A program made the translations under genes and the position numbers. Shown here one piece after another: positions 6,124-14,600 of a stretch of DNA of 15,590 nt. Under the pieces are notes generated by a model. That model was not told where the DNA came from. It did no database searches and was given only the letters and a program-made list of their open reading frames with translations. Source of the stretch: CAZUVM01 sp964623885 (GTDB taxonomy: Bacteria > Verrucomicrobiota > Verrucomicrobiia > Limisphaerales > UBA8199); NCBI GenBank assembly GCA_964623885.1, contig CAZUVM010000175.1, forward strand, positions 1-15,590, written 5' to 3'. How positions within the stretch are numbered: the first letter of the stretch is position 1; the number at the start of each line of letters is the position of its first letter.

Positions 6124-8240
6124 GACCTAAATGCCCGCCCGGCATTCATAACCGTAACCCATTTGAAGCATTCAAACTGGTGCCAGTGCTAGCACTCTGT
6201 TCGCTGGCGTTGGCTTTGAACCTAATGGTCCCTGGCTGCAGTACCGGGCCGGCATCCCTTACGGCCGTCTCATCGGGCAATGCGGGCCTTTCGTCGATGC
6301 CGGGTCCTGACAGCCATCCGTCATTGAATGCGTTGGCATTGGGTAACGACGAGGTCTGGATCCTGGCGCTAGGGGATGTGCCGGCCACGCCAACTGAAGA
6401 ATTGCCGGGCTCCGGCGAACTGCTCGCCAAAGTCGATGACAAGGAAGTCCCGATGCCGCTCAAGCATACCGATGTTCGCGCATCGGTCAGCGGCTACATC
6501 GGGACCGTGCAGGTAACACAGCAATTCCTCAACCCTTATTCGCGCAAGATTGAAGCAGTCTACGTTTTTCCTCTGCCACACAATGCAGCGGTCACCGACT
6601 TCATAATGAGCATCGGCGAACGGCGGATTCGCGGGATCATTCGCGAGCGCAAGGAAGCCGAGCAGCTTTACCAGGAGGCGAAAAGGCAGGGCTATGTCGC
6701 TTCGTTGCTCACGGAGGAACGGCCCAACGTGTTCATGCAGTCGGTGGCAAATATCGAACCTGGCCGGGAGATCGACGTCGATATCAAATACTTCCACACG
6801 CTGGATTACGTCGATGGCTGGTACGAATTCGTCTTTCCGATGGTGGTCGGCCCACGCTTCAATCCTGCTGGTCTAGCCACTGGCATCGGCGCGGTGGCTC
6901 GACGGAGCGCAGGTGTTTCCGGCCAGGATACCGAAGTCCAGTACCTGCGTCCGGGTGAGCGGACGAGTCATGACATTTCTTTGAAAGTGGATATCGATGC
7001 CGGGATACCCATCGAACAATTCGAATGCAAAACCCACCGGGTCGTTTCGCAAGCCCATGATGCCGATCATCTGTCTGTTTCGCTTGCGCCCACCGATAGT
7101 TTGCCTAACCGGGACTTCGTTCTCCGGTATCGTGTTGCCGGAGATCACATCAAATCGAGTCTGCAGACTTTTCGCGACGAGCGCGGTGGATACTTCTCCC
7201 TCATCCTTTACCCGCCGGAAGACCTGAGCGCGCTGAAACGCGAACCGCTCGAACTCGTATTCGTATTGGATTGCTCGGGCAGCATGTCCGGACGGCCAAT
7301 CGAACAGGCCAAAGCGGCGGTGCAACGCGGCTTGCACTTGCTCCAGCCTGGCGATTCGTTCCAACTCGTTACGTTCTCGATGACGGCTTCGACTTTGGGT
7401 CAAAAGCCGCTCGAGGCTACGCCGGAAAACATCGGACAAGCTTTGCAGTACCTGCATTCCCTGCGCGGCGAAGGCGGCACGATGATGCTCGATGGGGTCA
7501 AAGCAGCTCTGGATTTCCCTCATGATCCCACACGGTTGCGCTTCGTTTGTTTTCTTACCGATGGCTACATCGGGAACGAGAGCGAGGTTTTGCGTGAAAT
7601 TCAGCAGCGCCTGGGACCGGCTCGTATCTTCAGCTTCGGCATCGGCTCCGCCGTGAATCGGTACCTGCTCGATCAAATGGCGAAAGCCGGCCGTGGCGCG
7701 GTGGCTTACCTCGGCCTTCATGATAGCGCCGCCCAAATCATGGAAGATTTCTTCCGACGGATCAGCCATCCCGCATTGACAGACCTGCGCATCGATTGGG
7801 GCGGTCTGAATGTGGCAGAAGTTTTCCCAACCGAACTGCCGGACCTCTTTATCGGCCGGCCCGTGATTGTCACGGGTCGCTTCGCGGGTGAGCCGGAGAC
7901 CGCCGTTTGGGTCAACGGTTTGGCGGCGAGCCGACCGCTTCAACTGTCCGTTGCCCCGAGTCAGAATTCTTCAAGCGCGGCTTCCGGCGCGCTGCCGTGT
8001 GTTTGGGCGAGAACGAAAATTGCCGAACTGGCCAGCCGGTCCGGCTACGAACCGCGCGGTGACGCGGCTCAAGAGATTAAGCAGGTCGCGCTGGATTACG
8101 CGCTCATGTCACCATTTACCGCCTTCATCGCCGTCGACTCGCTACGACGGACCGGAGGAGCCGATGGCACTACTGTGCCCGTGGCCGTGCCGGTTCCCGA
8201 AGGTGTGAAATACAAAACAACCGTGACCCCAGGAGAATAA
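6120..8240 (+). CDS. Exported VIT domain and von Willebrand factor A domain protein
   Basis: The 706-residue product begins with a hydrophobic export segment (20-39) ending in 'MVPGC', so C40 could be lipidated, though Pro before the Gly is atypical. The VIT domain spans about 103-245, with 'VTQQFLNPYSRKIEAVYVFPLP' as its core. The von Willebrand A domain spans about 377-550, with an intact metal-binding MIDAS: D384-x-S386-x-S388, T454 and D481. It should therefore bind a divalent cation and a protein ligand. The C-terminal 'ALMSPFTAFIAVDS' (661-674) is the usual closing motif of bacterial VIT/VWA proteins. The ATG at 6120 overlaps the previous stop by 4 bases and has a good GGAAGAG ribosome-binding site. 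The lipoprotein gene follows after 2 bases. It is probably the largest exposed component of the operon's envelope complex. Confidence 0.92.
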   Translation: MRPKCPPGIHNRNPFEAFKLVPVLALCSLALALNLMVPGCSTGPASLTAVSSGNAGLSSMPGPDSHPSLNALALGNDEVWILALGDVPATPTEELPGSGELLAKVDDKEVPMPLKHTDVRASVSGYIGTVQVTQQFLNPYSRKIEAVYVFPLPHNAAVTDFIMSIGERRIRGIIRERKEAEQLYQEAKRQGYVASLLTEERPNVFMQSVANIEPGREIDVDIKYFHTLDYVDGWYEFVFPMVVGPRFNPAGLATGIGAVARRSAGVSGQDTEVQYLRPGERTSHDISLKVDIDAGIPIEQFECKTHRVVSQAHDADHLSVSLAPTDSLPNRDFVLRYRVAGDHIKSSLQTFRDERGGYFSLILYPPEDLSALKREPLELVFVLDCSGSMSGRPIEQAKAAVQRGLHLLQPGDSFQLVTFSMTASTLGQKPLEATPENIGQALQYLHSLRGEGGTMMLDGVKAALDFPHDPTRLRFVCFLTDGYIGNESEVLREIQQRLGPARIFSFGIGSAVNRYLLDQMAKAGRGAVAYLGLHDSAAQIMEDFFRRISHPALTDLRIDWGGLNVAEVFPTELPDLFIGRPVIVTGRFAGEPETAVWVNGLAASRPLQLSVAPSQNSSSAASGALPCVWARTKIAELASRSGYEPRGDAAQEIKQVALDYALMSPFTAFIAVDSLRRTGGADGTTVPVAVPVPEGVKYKTTVTPGE

Positions 8241-8242
8241 AA

Positions 8243-9016
8243 ATGAAAACATTAGACATTGTTCTGCTGTCCATCGTCGCCGCGCTTCTTGTCGGGTGCA
8301 CCAGCTCAGCTCGCTCCATCTCACATTCGGAATATCAACCAAACAGCGGCACCGGAACCGCTCAACACAGTTCGGATCCCGCCTTCGATTACCGCGGTGA
8401 GCTCAGCGAATTCGACGTCCTGGGCATTGCGCGAGATGAGATCACTTCGGAAGCCGACATTCAGCGCGCACTGGTGAATGCCAAAGATTTCAAATTGCCG
8501 CCCAATAGCACCATTCTACTCATTCAATCGGGAGCAGTCTTTCCAGACAGCCCGATGGTCAGCGAATTGAGCAAACATTTTCGGGTCGTGCCGTTCTCAG
8601 GCGTTCCTCCAATTCACCGGACTGGGTTCCGGGGATCAGCCACCGAAAGTTCGGATCCGGAAAGCTTCAGCAAGACGCTTCGGCTCATTGCCGCGCGCGG
8701 CGGCACCGACTTCATTCTTTGCTATTGGGGTTCGATCGAAACCGAGAGTGATCAATTGCCCACGAAAACGGTCTCGTGGGTGCCGATCGTGAACTGGATG
8801 CTCCCTGATGAAACACACCACATGAAAATCCAGCTTAAGATGGCGTTGGTCGATGTGCGGACTGGGAATTGGTCGATCCTCAGTCCGAAAGCGATCGAGA
8901 GCTCCCGCGTTACGATTCACCCGCGACGGGCAGCTGCTGATCAGGCACAGGTTGAACACCTGAAAACGCTGGAGTATCAGGCATCCGTCACGGAACTGGT
9001 ACGGCGGTTCGAATAG
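8243..9016 (+). CDS. Lipoprotein of unknown function, last gene of the operon
   Basis: The 257-residue product has a classic lipobox, LVGC, with C19 as the lipidated residue, so it is predicted to be membrane-anchored outside the cytoplasm. The first 35 mature residues are Ser-, Gly- and Thr-rich, a typical linker. The folded part alternates helices and strands, with 'NSTILLIQSG' (about 88-97), 'GGTDFILCYWGSIETE' near 153-168 and 'LKMALVDVRTGNWSIL' near 200-215. These patterns recall CsgG/LpoB-like lipoprotein folds, but this is only a resemblance. AGGAGAA precedes the ATG at a good distance. The gene follows the VIT/VWA gene by 2 bases and must be co-transcribed. Its stop codon touches the stop codon of the opposing gene. 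Confidence 0.82.
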   Translation: MKTLDIVLLSIVAALLVGCTSSARSISHSEYQPNSGTGTAQHSSDPAFDYRGELSEFDVLGIARDEITSEADIQRALVNAKDFKLPPNSTILLIQSGAVFPDSPMVSELSKHFRVVPFSGVPPIHRTGFRGSATESSDPESFSKTLRLIAARGGTDFILCYWGSIETESDQLPTKTVSWVPIVNWMLPDETHHMKIQLKMALVDVRTGNWSILSPKAIESSRVTIHPRRAAADQAQVEHLKTLEYQASVTELVRRFE

Positions 9017-10348
9017 TTACTTCCGTCTCGCGTTCTGCAGTAGCTCCCAGGCCACCTGGTAGTTAGCCGAGTTTTTGCCAACCAGCGCCAGGGTCATCGC
9101 GGGCTCGGCAAATCGTCCCAGGCCTCGGAACTCCGCCTCGATTTCGCTTCTTGCCGCACTGTCTCCGAACTGCGCCTTCGCCAGGTTTTGCCCGAGCCGA
9201 TTTTCCAATTCGGGCGACAGCACCTCGGCGCGCCCAACCATTACTCGGACCAACTCGCGCGGGGCGGGCGTGAGCTCAAGCGGCAGAGTCCGATCCGTCC
9301 AGGCTCGCGGCAGGACGTAAAGCACTCGCAGGCCTGTTTCTTCGAACCACGAGTCCTTCCAGGTCTTCACCATGGCCGCAGCTTCACGCGCATATAGTCC
9401 CTGGCTGCTCAAGCTTTCGGCGAGCTGCTTGCCAAGCTGCGAGGATGCTTCCGCAATCGGCAAGTAGCCGGTTTGAGAAGACATCTCCACGGTCTGCTGT
9501 GCGCCGGGATTCAACCTGGGCATGGGAAGGAATTTCGCCTGTCCCTTTTCCACCCGGAGCACATACAGATCCCGCAAAGGCTCAATGCCGGTATTAACGA
9601 CTGTCACTTGCTCACCGGCAACAGTCTTGACTACCAACGGAGTGGCGAAATTCCCCACACCGCGGTAGAAAATGAATTTCTCAAACTCCGGCGACGAGTT
9701 GGTAGCGCATAATGACGGGAGTTGAATCAGATTCGCGTCCGTCTCGCGGGCGGCAAAGTAATGACTGCCCGAGGCATCTGTCAGCAAAGAGGGTGCGCGT
9801 GTGACGGCCGCTTTGGCCGGCAGGACATCCACGCCGCTCCACGTCGCCTGGCTTTCCATCGTCGCCGTGCTATTCCAAAATGACGCCAGGTTGAATGTCG
9901 GCTTCGCTCCCGCCTCGTATGCCAGCTCGTTGAGTTTGGCGACTGCGGCTGAAGGTTGCACCATCGCCGGACCTATCTGCGCGGCCTGTGGATACCATTC
10001 CGTGATCAAACCTTTGGGAAATCGAACAGACACGTCGACTCGTTGCTCCTGATCCGCGTAGAAGTAAATCACCGGCGTCTCCATGCGCTGCAGGCAGGTA
10101 ATGTCACCCTTGCCGTAGACAAACTGGCTGGCCCGTATGCGGCCCAGACCTGCCCGGCTCCAATCGTAGACGAACCCCGGCAGCCGTGAAGTTTCCAGCG
10201 GCCGCCACTCCACCAGGTTGCCATCGCCGCCCTGCACGGAAGTAAACGTTCCCCATTCATGGGCTACAAAACCGCGTGACTCCGCCTGAACCCGCGCCGC
10301 GAGAACCGTGGCCGCCAAACCGCAAGCCAATCCCAAATTCATTTTCAT
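9017..10348 (-). CDS. Secreted protein of unknown function with N-terminal HEWGTF motif
   Basis: The 443-residue product has a signal peptide with likely cleavage after residue 22 (VQA/ES). The mature N-terminus reads 'GFVAHEWGTFTSVQG'; this opening is familiar from uncharacterised secreted proteins of Planctomycetes, Verrucomicrobia and Acidobacteria. A central region (about 60-290) is beta-rich. The region near 325-350 is helical, 'MVKTWKDSWFEETGLRVLYVLP'. The end has 'EFRGLGRFAEPAMTLAL' followed by 'AWELLQNARRK', which resembles a single HEAT-like pair of helices. No catalytic motif is evident. ATG at 10348 is preceded by GAAGGTGAGG, a good ribosome-binding site. It is transcribed alone, divergent from the Sel1 gene and converging on the operon with zero bases between stops. 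Confidence 0.88.
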   Translation of the reverse strand: MKMNLGLACGLAATVLAARVQAESRGFVAHEWGTFTSVQGGDGNLVEWRPLETSRLPGFVYDWSRAGLGRIRASQFVYGKGDITCLQRMETPVIYFYADQEQRVDVSVRFPKGLITEWYPQAAQIGPAMVQPSAAVAKLNELAYEAGAKPTFNLASFWNSTATMESQATWSGVDVLPAKAAVTRAPSLLTDASGSHYFAARETDANLIQLPSLCATNSSPEFEKFIFYRGVGNFATPLVVKTVAGEQVTVVNTGIEPLRDLYVLRVEKGQAKFLPMPRLNPGAQQTVEMSSQTGYLPIAEASSQLGKQLAESLSSQGLYAREAAAMVKTWKDSWFEETGLRVLYVLPRAWTDRTLPLELTPAPRELVRVMVGRAEVLSPELENRLGQNLAKAQFGDSAARSEIEAEFRGLGRFAEPAMTLALVGKNSANYQVAWELLQNARRK

Positions 10349-10420
10349 AACCTCACCTTCTCTAATTCATAAACAAGAGTTGTCACGCGCAAGCCAAACA
10401 GTTGTAAAAAGTTTGTAATT

Positions 10421-10497
10421 GGGCGAATTGCCCCTAGCGCAGGCCTTGGGGCACGTCCGGCAGGACCCTGCTGTATCGCCGACTTCCGAGTCGGCGA
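10421..10497. repeat. Second hairpin cluster between divergent genes
   Basis: The 283 bases between the divergent genes at 9017-10348 and 10632-11660 contain no gene. They hold three adjacent inverted repeats. GGGC/GCCC lies at 10421-10433 with a GAATT loop. An imperfect stem 10458-10463 with 10468-10473 has a GACC loop. A strong 9-bp stem follows, TCGCCGACT (10476-10484) with AGTCGGCGA (10489-10497) and a TCCG loop. TATAGA at 10511-10516 may be a -10 element for the plus-strand gene, but I see no matching -35. Confidence 0.5.
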
Positions 10498-10631
10498 ATT
10501 ACTCGTTTGGTATAGATCTAAGAGCGATTCCCTTGAGTTGCAGTCACCCCCTCTGTGGCACGAGGGTAGCGAGCCTTCAGCCGCCACCGCAGCGTGCTTG
10601 CCACACGGCAGCAAAATCTTATCCTGCTACC

Positions 10632-11660
10632 ATGAAATGGAATCGGTTGGGGTTGGCAGTGGGGATCATTTGGTTCGGCTTCGCTGGGCAGGCTCCCGCT
10701 CAAACGGCCAAGGAAGAGCGCGACGCCCTGGCACAACTTACCGCGAAGGCGGACAAAGGAGATGCCCAGGCGCAACTAAAGCTCGGTGGGATGTACGCCA
10801 GCGGGGACGGTGTCGATAGGGACTTCAGAAAAGCGACTAAGTACTACCGCATGGCTGCCGACCAGGGCCTGGCGCGGGCGGAATACGAGCTCGCGCTGGA
10901 TTATGCCAATGGTTACGGGGTCAAAGAGAACGAAAGGGAAGCTCTAAAATGGTTCCGAAAAGCAGCCAACCAGGGGTTGGTTGAGGCCCAAGTTGATCTC
11001 GGTCGCGCCTATGCAAACGGGCGCGGTGTCAGCCCCAGCGAGGTCGAGGCGGTGCGTTGGTTTCGCAAAGCGGCCGAACAGGGCTCAGCGCCGGGTAAAT
11101 ACGAGTTGGCTCGGAGTTATCTTGAAGGTGACGGCGTGAGCAAGGATGTGGAGGAAGGGATGCAGTGGCTGAAGCCCGCCGCGGAAGAGGGATATGCGCG
11201 CGCACAGAATCGTCTCGGCGAATGCTATACAAGAGGTGAAGGGGTGAACAAAGACCTGGTGCAAGCCTATAAGTGGTTCGACCTGGCCGAGGGCCAGGAC
11301 GAGGAGAATGCTGCGGATATCAAGCTGAACCTGGCCAAGGTCGAAACTCAGATGACGAAAGACCAAATCGCAGAAGCGCAAAAGCTCGCGCGCGAATTCA
11401 AACCGGCCTCAGCAAATACCAATGCACCGGCCACAACTGCTTCGGTTTCTACCGGCCTGGTCGCGGTGAAAACAGACGACGATCGTAGCGAAGTATTTGT
11501 TGATGGCGCGTTTGTCGGAAATTCGCCGGCGACGTTGAAACTGGCCGCCGGCCCTCACGTTGTCGAAGTGAAGCGCACCGGGTTTAAACCGTACCGGCGG
11601 GAGCTACAGGTCAGCGCGGGGGCGGACCTGAATCTGAAAGTGGAACTGGAGAAAGAGTGA
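10632..11660 (+). CDS. Secreted Sel1-repeat protein with C-terminal PEGA domain
   Basis: The 342-residue product starts at ATG 10632, where a signal peptide begins; likely cleavage follows residue 23 or 24 (APA/Q or APAQ/T). The open frame extends 71 codons upstream from a TTG, but that part runs through the hairpin cluster and would bury the signal, so it is rejected. Residues 45-222 hold five Sel1 (TPR-like) repeats of about 36 residues, with the recurrent pattern 'A..WFRKAA.QG...A...L...Y..G.GV'. These form a helical scaffold for protein binding. A Lys/Ala-rich linker and Thr/Ala-rich spacer lead to a PEGA domain at about 276-340, 'VFVDGAFVGNSPATLKLAAG' being its core. PEGA domains are found in envelope proteins. 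No ribosome-binding site is clear. The stop is one base from the stop of the opposing giant gene. Confidence 0.9.
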   Translation: MKWNRLGLAVGIIWFGFAGQAPAQTAKEERDALAQLTAKADKGDAQAQLKLGGMYASGDGVDRDFRKATKYYRMAADQGLARAEYELALDYANGYGVKENEREALKWFRKAANQGLVEAQVDLGRAYANGRGVSPSEVEAVRWFRKAAEQGSAPGKYELARSYLEGDGVSKDVEEGMQWLKPAAEEGYARAQNRLGECYTRGEGVNKDLVQAYKWFDLAEGQDEENAADIKLNLAKVETQMTKDQIAEAQKLAREFKPASANTNAPATTASVSTGLVAVKTDDDRSEVFVDGAFVGNSPATLKLAAGPHVVEVKRTGFKPYRRELQVSAGADLNLKVELEKE

Positions 11661-11661
11661 T

Positions 11662-14600
11662 TCAGTTGTTGGCGCGCAGTCGGAAGTAGTTTTGCGGTGA
11701 GCCGTCGACCGGGATAACCAATTGCACGACGCGGTTGGTCCCGACGAAGGATGGGCCATAGGGCTCCCAATCGACGAGATTAGTCGAGACCAGCGGTTGA
11801 TAGGTGACGCCGGGTATGCCTAGCCACGACATGGTCATGTTGGTGGGGCTGAATTGAGCCGATACCGGCGGTACGATGGTCGTGACGGCGAGATAGTTCT
11901 CGTTGGTGATGGCGGCAATGACATTGGTGTAAACCTTCGATCCCGGAACGAATGTCCAGTTGGTGTCGCTGGGGGTGACGGTAGTATTCGCGCCATAAGG
12001 CACGCCGATCGCATAGTGACCGTTAGTATCGGTGATCGCCCCCGAGAGGTTGTAATCCGGCTGCAGCAACACGCCGGATAGCGGCCTGCCAGCCATGTCG
12101 GCGACCGTGCCCTGGATCGACGGCAAGGCGAGCGTGAACGAGCCGGTATAGACCTGGGACATCGGCTGGCCGAACAGATCACGGATACCGGGCCCAACGA
12201 GCAGCGAGTAAGCGCCGGGGACACTCTGGGCCGGCACGAACTGCAGGAGGATGTGCGAAGCACTTTGCACGGACAAAAAAATGTTTTGGGGAGGCGCCGC
12301 GCCGGGCGGCGGTACCAGGATGAAGTTCGTGATGCTGGGGGTTGCGGGGTAGAGCGATTCGTTGAAGAAGAGATCGATAGAACCAACAGGATTGGTGACT
12401 ACCCCGGAAGGAGTTTGCGTGATCACTGTCGGTCCGGCTGGCACGGGAGCAAGATAGATTGAACCGTCCTGGCCGACATTATAGCCTGCACCGCCGGAAG
12501 CAGTGATCTGTCCGAAGAAATAATTAGCGCGGGAATAAACGGCGATGCGTCCGCCGCCGCCTCCACCTCCGAGATACATTTCACCGGCGCCGCCGTTCGC
12601 GGAGAGTAGACCGTTGCCAGAGAAGTTTGCGGTTTCAATCCACAGCGACCCGCCGGAGCCGCCGCCGGCATCCTCCTGAAGCCCAGGGTTGCCATTGGCG
12701 CTGAGTTGGCCGTTGACGGTCAACGTGCCGCCGACAGCAAGATGGATGGCACCGCCGCCCTGGGAGCCGTAGCCAGGGGTGCCCCAGCCGAGGCCCCCGC
12801 CGCTGCCGACATCCGTTGGTTGCTGCGCCGAACCGTAGGTCGGCCCGCCGGGCAATAGCGACGACGCGCCGCCCACGCCGCCGTAACCGGCGCCGCTCCC
12901 AATATAATCGGAGGTCAGGCCGCCACCGGGACCGTTGGTCTGAGTGAAACCGAGTCCGTCGAATACGATAGCGCCGCGGGTTTCAATGAGTGCGTTATGC
13001 AGCACTGTGATAGTATAGCTGGTCGGGCCGGCAGGAGCGGTCAGGGTCCCGCCAGGGTTAACGACCAGGTTGCTCCAATACGTCTGCGAGCTGAGTATGG
13101 AAACGACGGCTCCGTTCTGGATCGTCAGTTCCGCCAGCGTGGACCCGAACGGCTGCGCGACCGAGAAGGGAGTATTCGTGCCGGTGATCCCGCCGTTATC
13201 AACGATGAGGCGGCCGAAAGGTTGAGGCGGGAGCACATAAACAGTCCCGGCGCCGCCGTTGTTGGCGCCCGTTCCACCATAGGCGGTCATGGAGCCTACA
13301 AACGTCGAAGAGGTATATGCGACGCTGATCCGGCCGCCGCCACCGCCGCCGCCGAGGCTGTCACCGTTGCCGCCGTTTGCGGAGATTACACCCGATCCGG
13401 CAAGCTTGCCCATCCTGAGGTTTATGGTTCCGCCGGAGCCCCCGCCACCACCTGGGGGCAGACCAGATCCGCCATTGGCGGAGATACGGCCATCCAGTTG
13501 GAGCGTCCCGAAAATATTGATTGCGAGCCCGCCGCCGCCAGAGCCGCCCATGGAAGGGTCGAACGTCACGCCGGCGCCGCTGCCGACACCCGCAGGACTA
13601 GTTGGAGAGCCATAGGCGGCTCCCCCCGTGCCACCGGTCCCGCTGGACCCGCCCGCGCCACCATAGCCGCCGCCGCCGCCGGCAGTACCCAAAGGCGATG
13701 TGGCTGCGCGGCCAGCACCTAAGCCTACACCCTGTGGAGAGCCAGTGCCGTCGGCGATGATGCCCCCGCCGGCAGAAACCGTGGCGTTACCACTAACTGA
13801 GAATTGAAATGCGTCCGGGGAAGGCGGCAAGGTTGATTTCAGCCAGGCGTTCGACTGGACAAATAAATTGCGGACAGAAATTTGGCCTCGGTCGATCTGA
13901 GCAACACCGGCATTACGAATGATGAGATCAGACGAGCTCGGCAGCGAGGAAACACTGGTGTTAGTGCCGGTGCGTCCACCATTGTCGATAACGACTTGTG
14001 CGTTGGGTGCCGCCGCGAAGGTTTTCGGCGCCAGATAGACCGTGCCGGCACCACCGCCCATTGAGCCGGCGCCGCCATAGGCGGTGGTCTGACCGGTAAA
14101 CGAATTAGTGCCATAGATGAGTGCGATGCGGCCACCACCGCCGCCGCCACCGAGGGCGGCGCCGTCACCACCATTGGCGGAGAGAATGCCATTGCCAAGC
14201 AGAGTGCCGGCAGTCAACCAGATGCTGCCGCCGGAGCCGCCACCGCTATTTGCGCCGCCGGGCAGGCCGTTCGCGGAAATCCGGCCTTCAATGTCGAAAA
14301 CACCATTGACATTAAGAACAATGGCACCGCCGCCGGAGCCACCATAGGGTGCAATCGAGCCACCGCCGCCGCTACCGACCTGGTTAGGAGTCGAAATTGA
14401 ACCATACACGTTGCCTCCGCCCGATTGGCCATTAAGCGCACCCGGGTAGATGCCCCCGTAGCCACCATAACCAGCGCCATTGCCAACATTATTCAAAAAG
14501 AGACCACCACCGGGACCTGTGCCATGGGTATAACCCAATCCGTCGGCCAGGATAGTGCCGCCGCTTTCGATAATGGCGTTGCTGGTAATGTTGAGTGCAG

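Noticed and set aside
6873..7943. 356-codon minus-strand frame
   Set aside because: It is antisense to the well-supported VIT/VWA gene; the composition does not look like a real protein.
10419..10631. 71-codon N-terminal extension of the Sel1/PEGA protein from a TTG
   Set aside because: It would run through the hairpin cluster and place the obvious signal peptide internally; ATG at 10632 is the better start.
12997..13722. 241-codon plus-strand frame
   Set aside because: It lies wholly inside the giant protein gene, has low-complexity Ala/Arg composition and no domain.
13289..14347. Proline-rich open frames on the plus strand (13289-13615, 14117-14347 and neighbours)
   Set aside because: They are the reverse complement of the polyglycine codons of the giant minus-strand gene; GGN repeats read backwards give proline and alanine runs.
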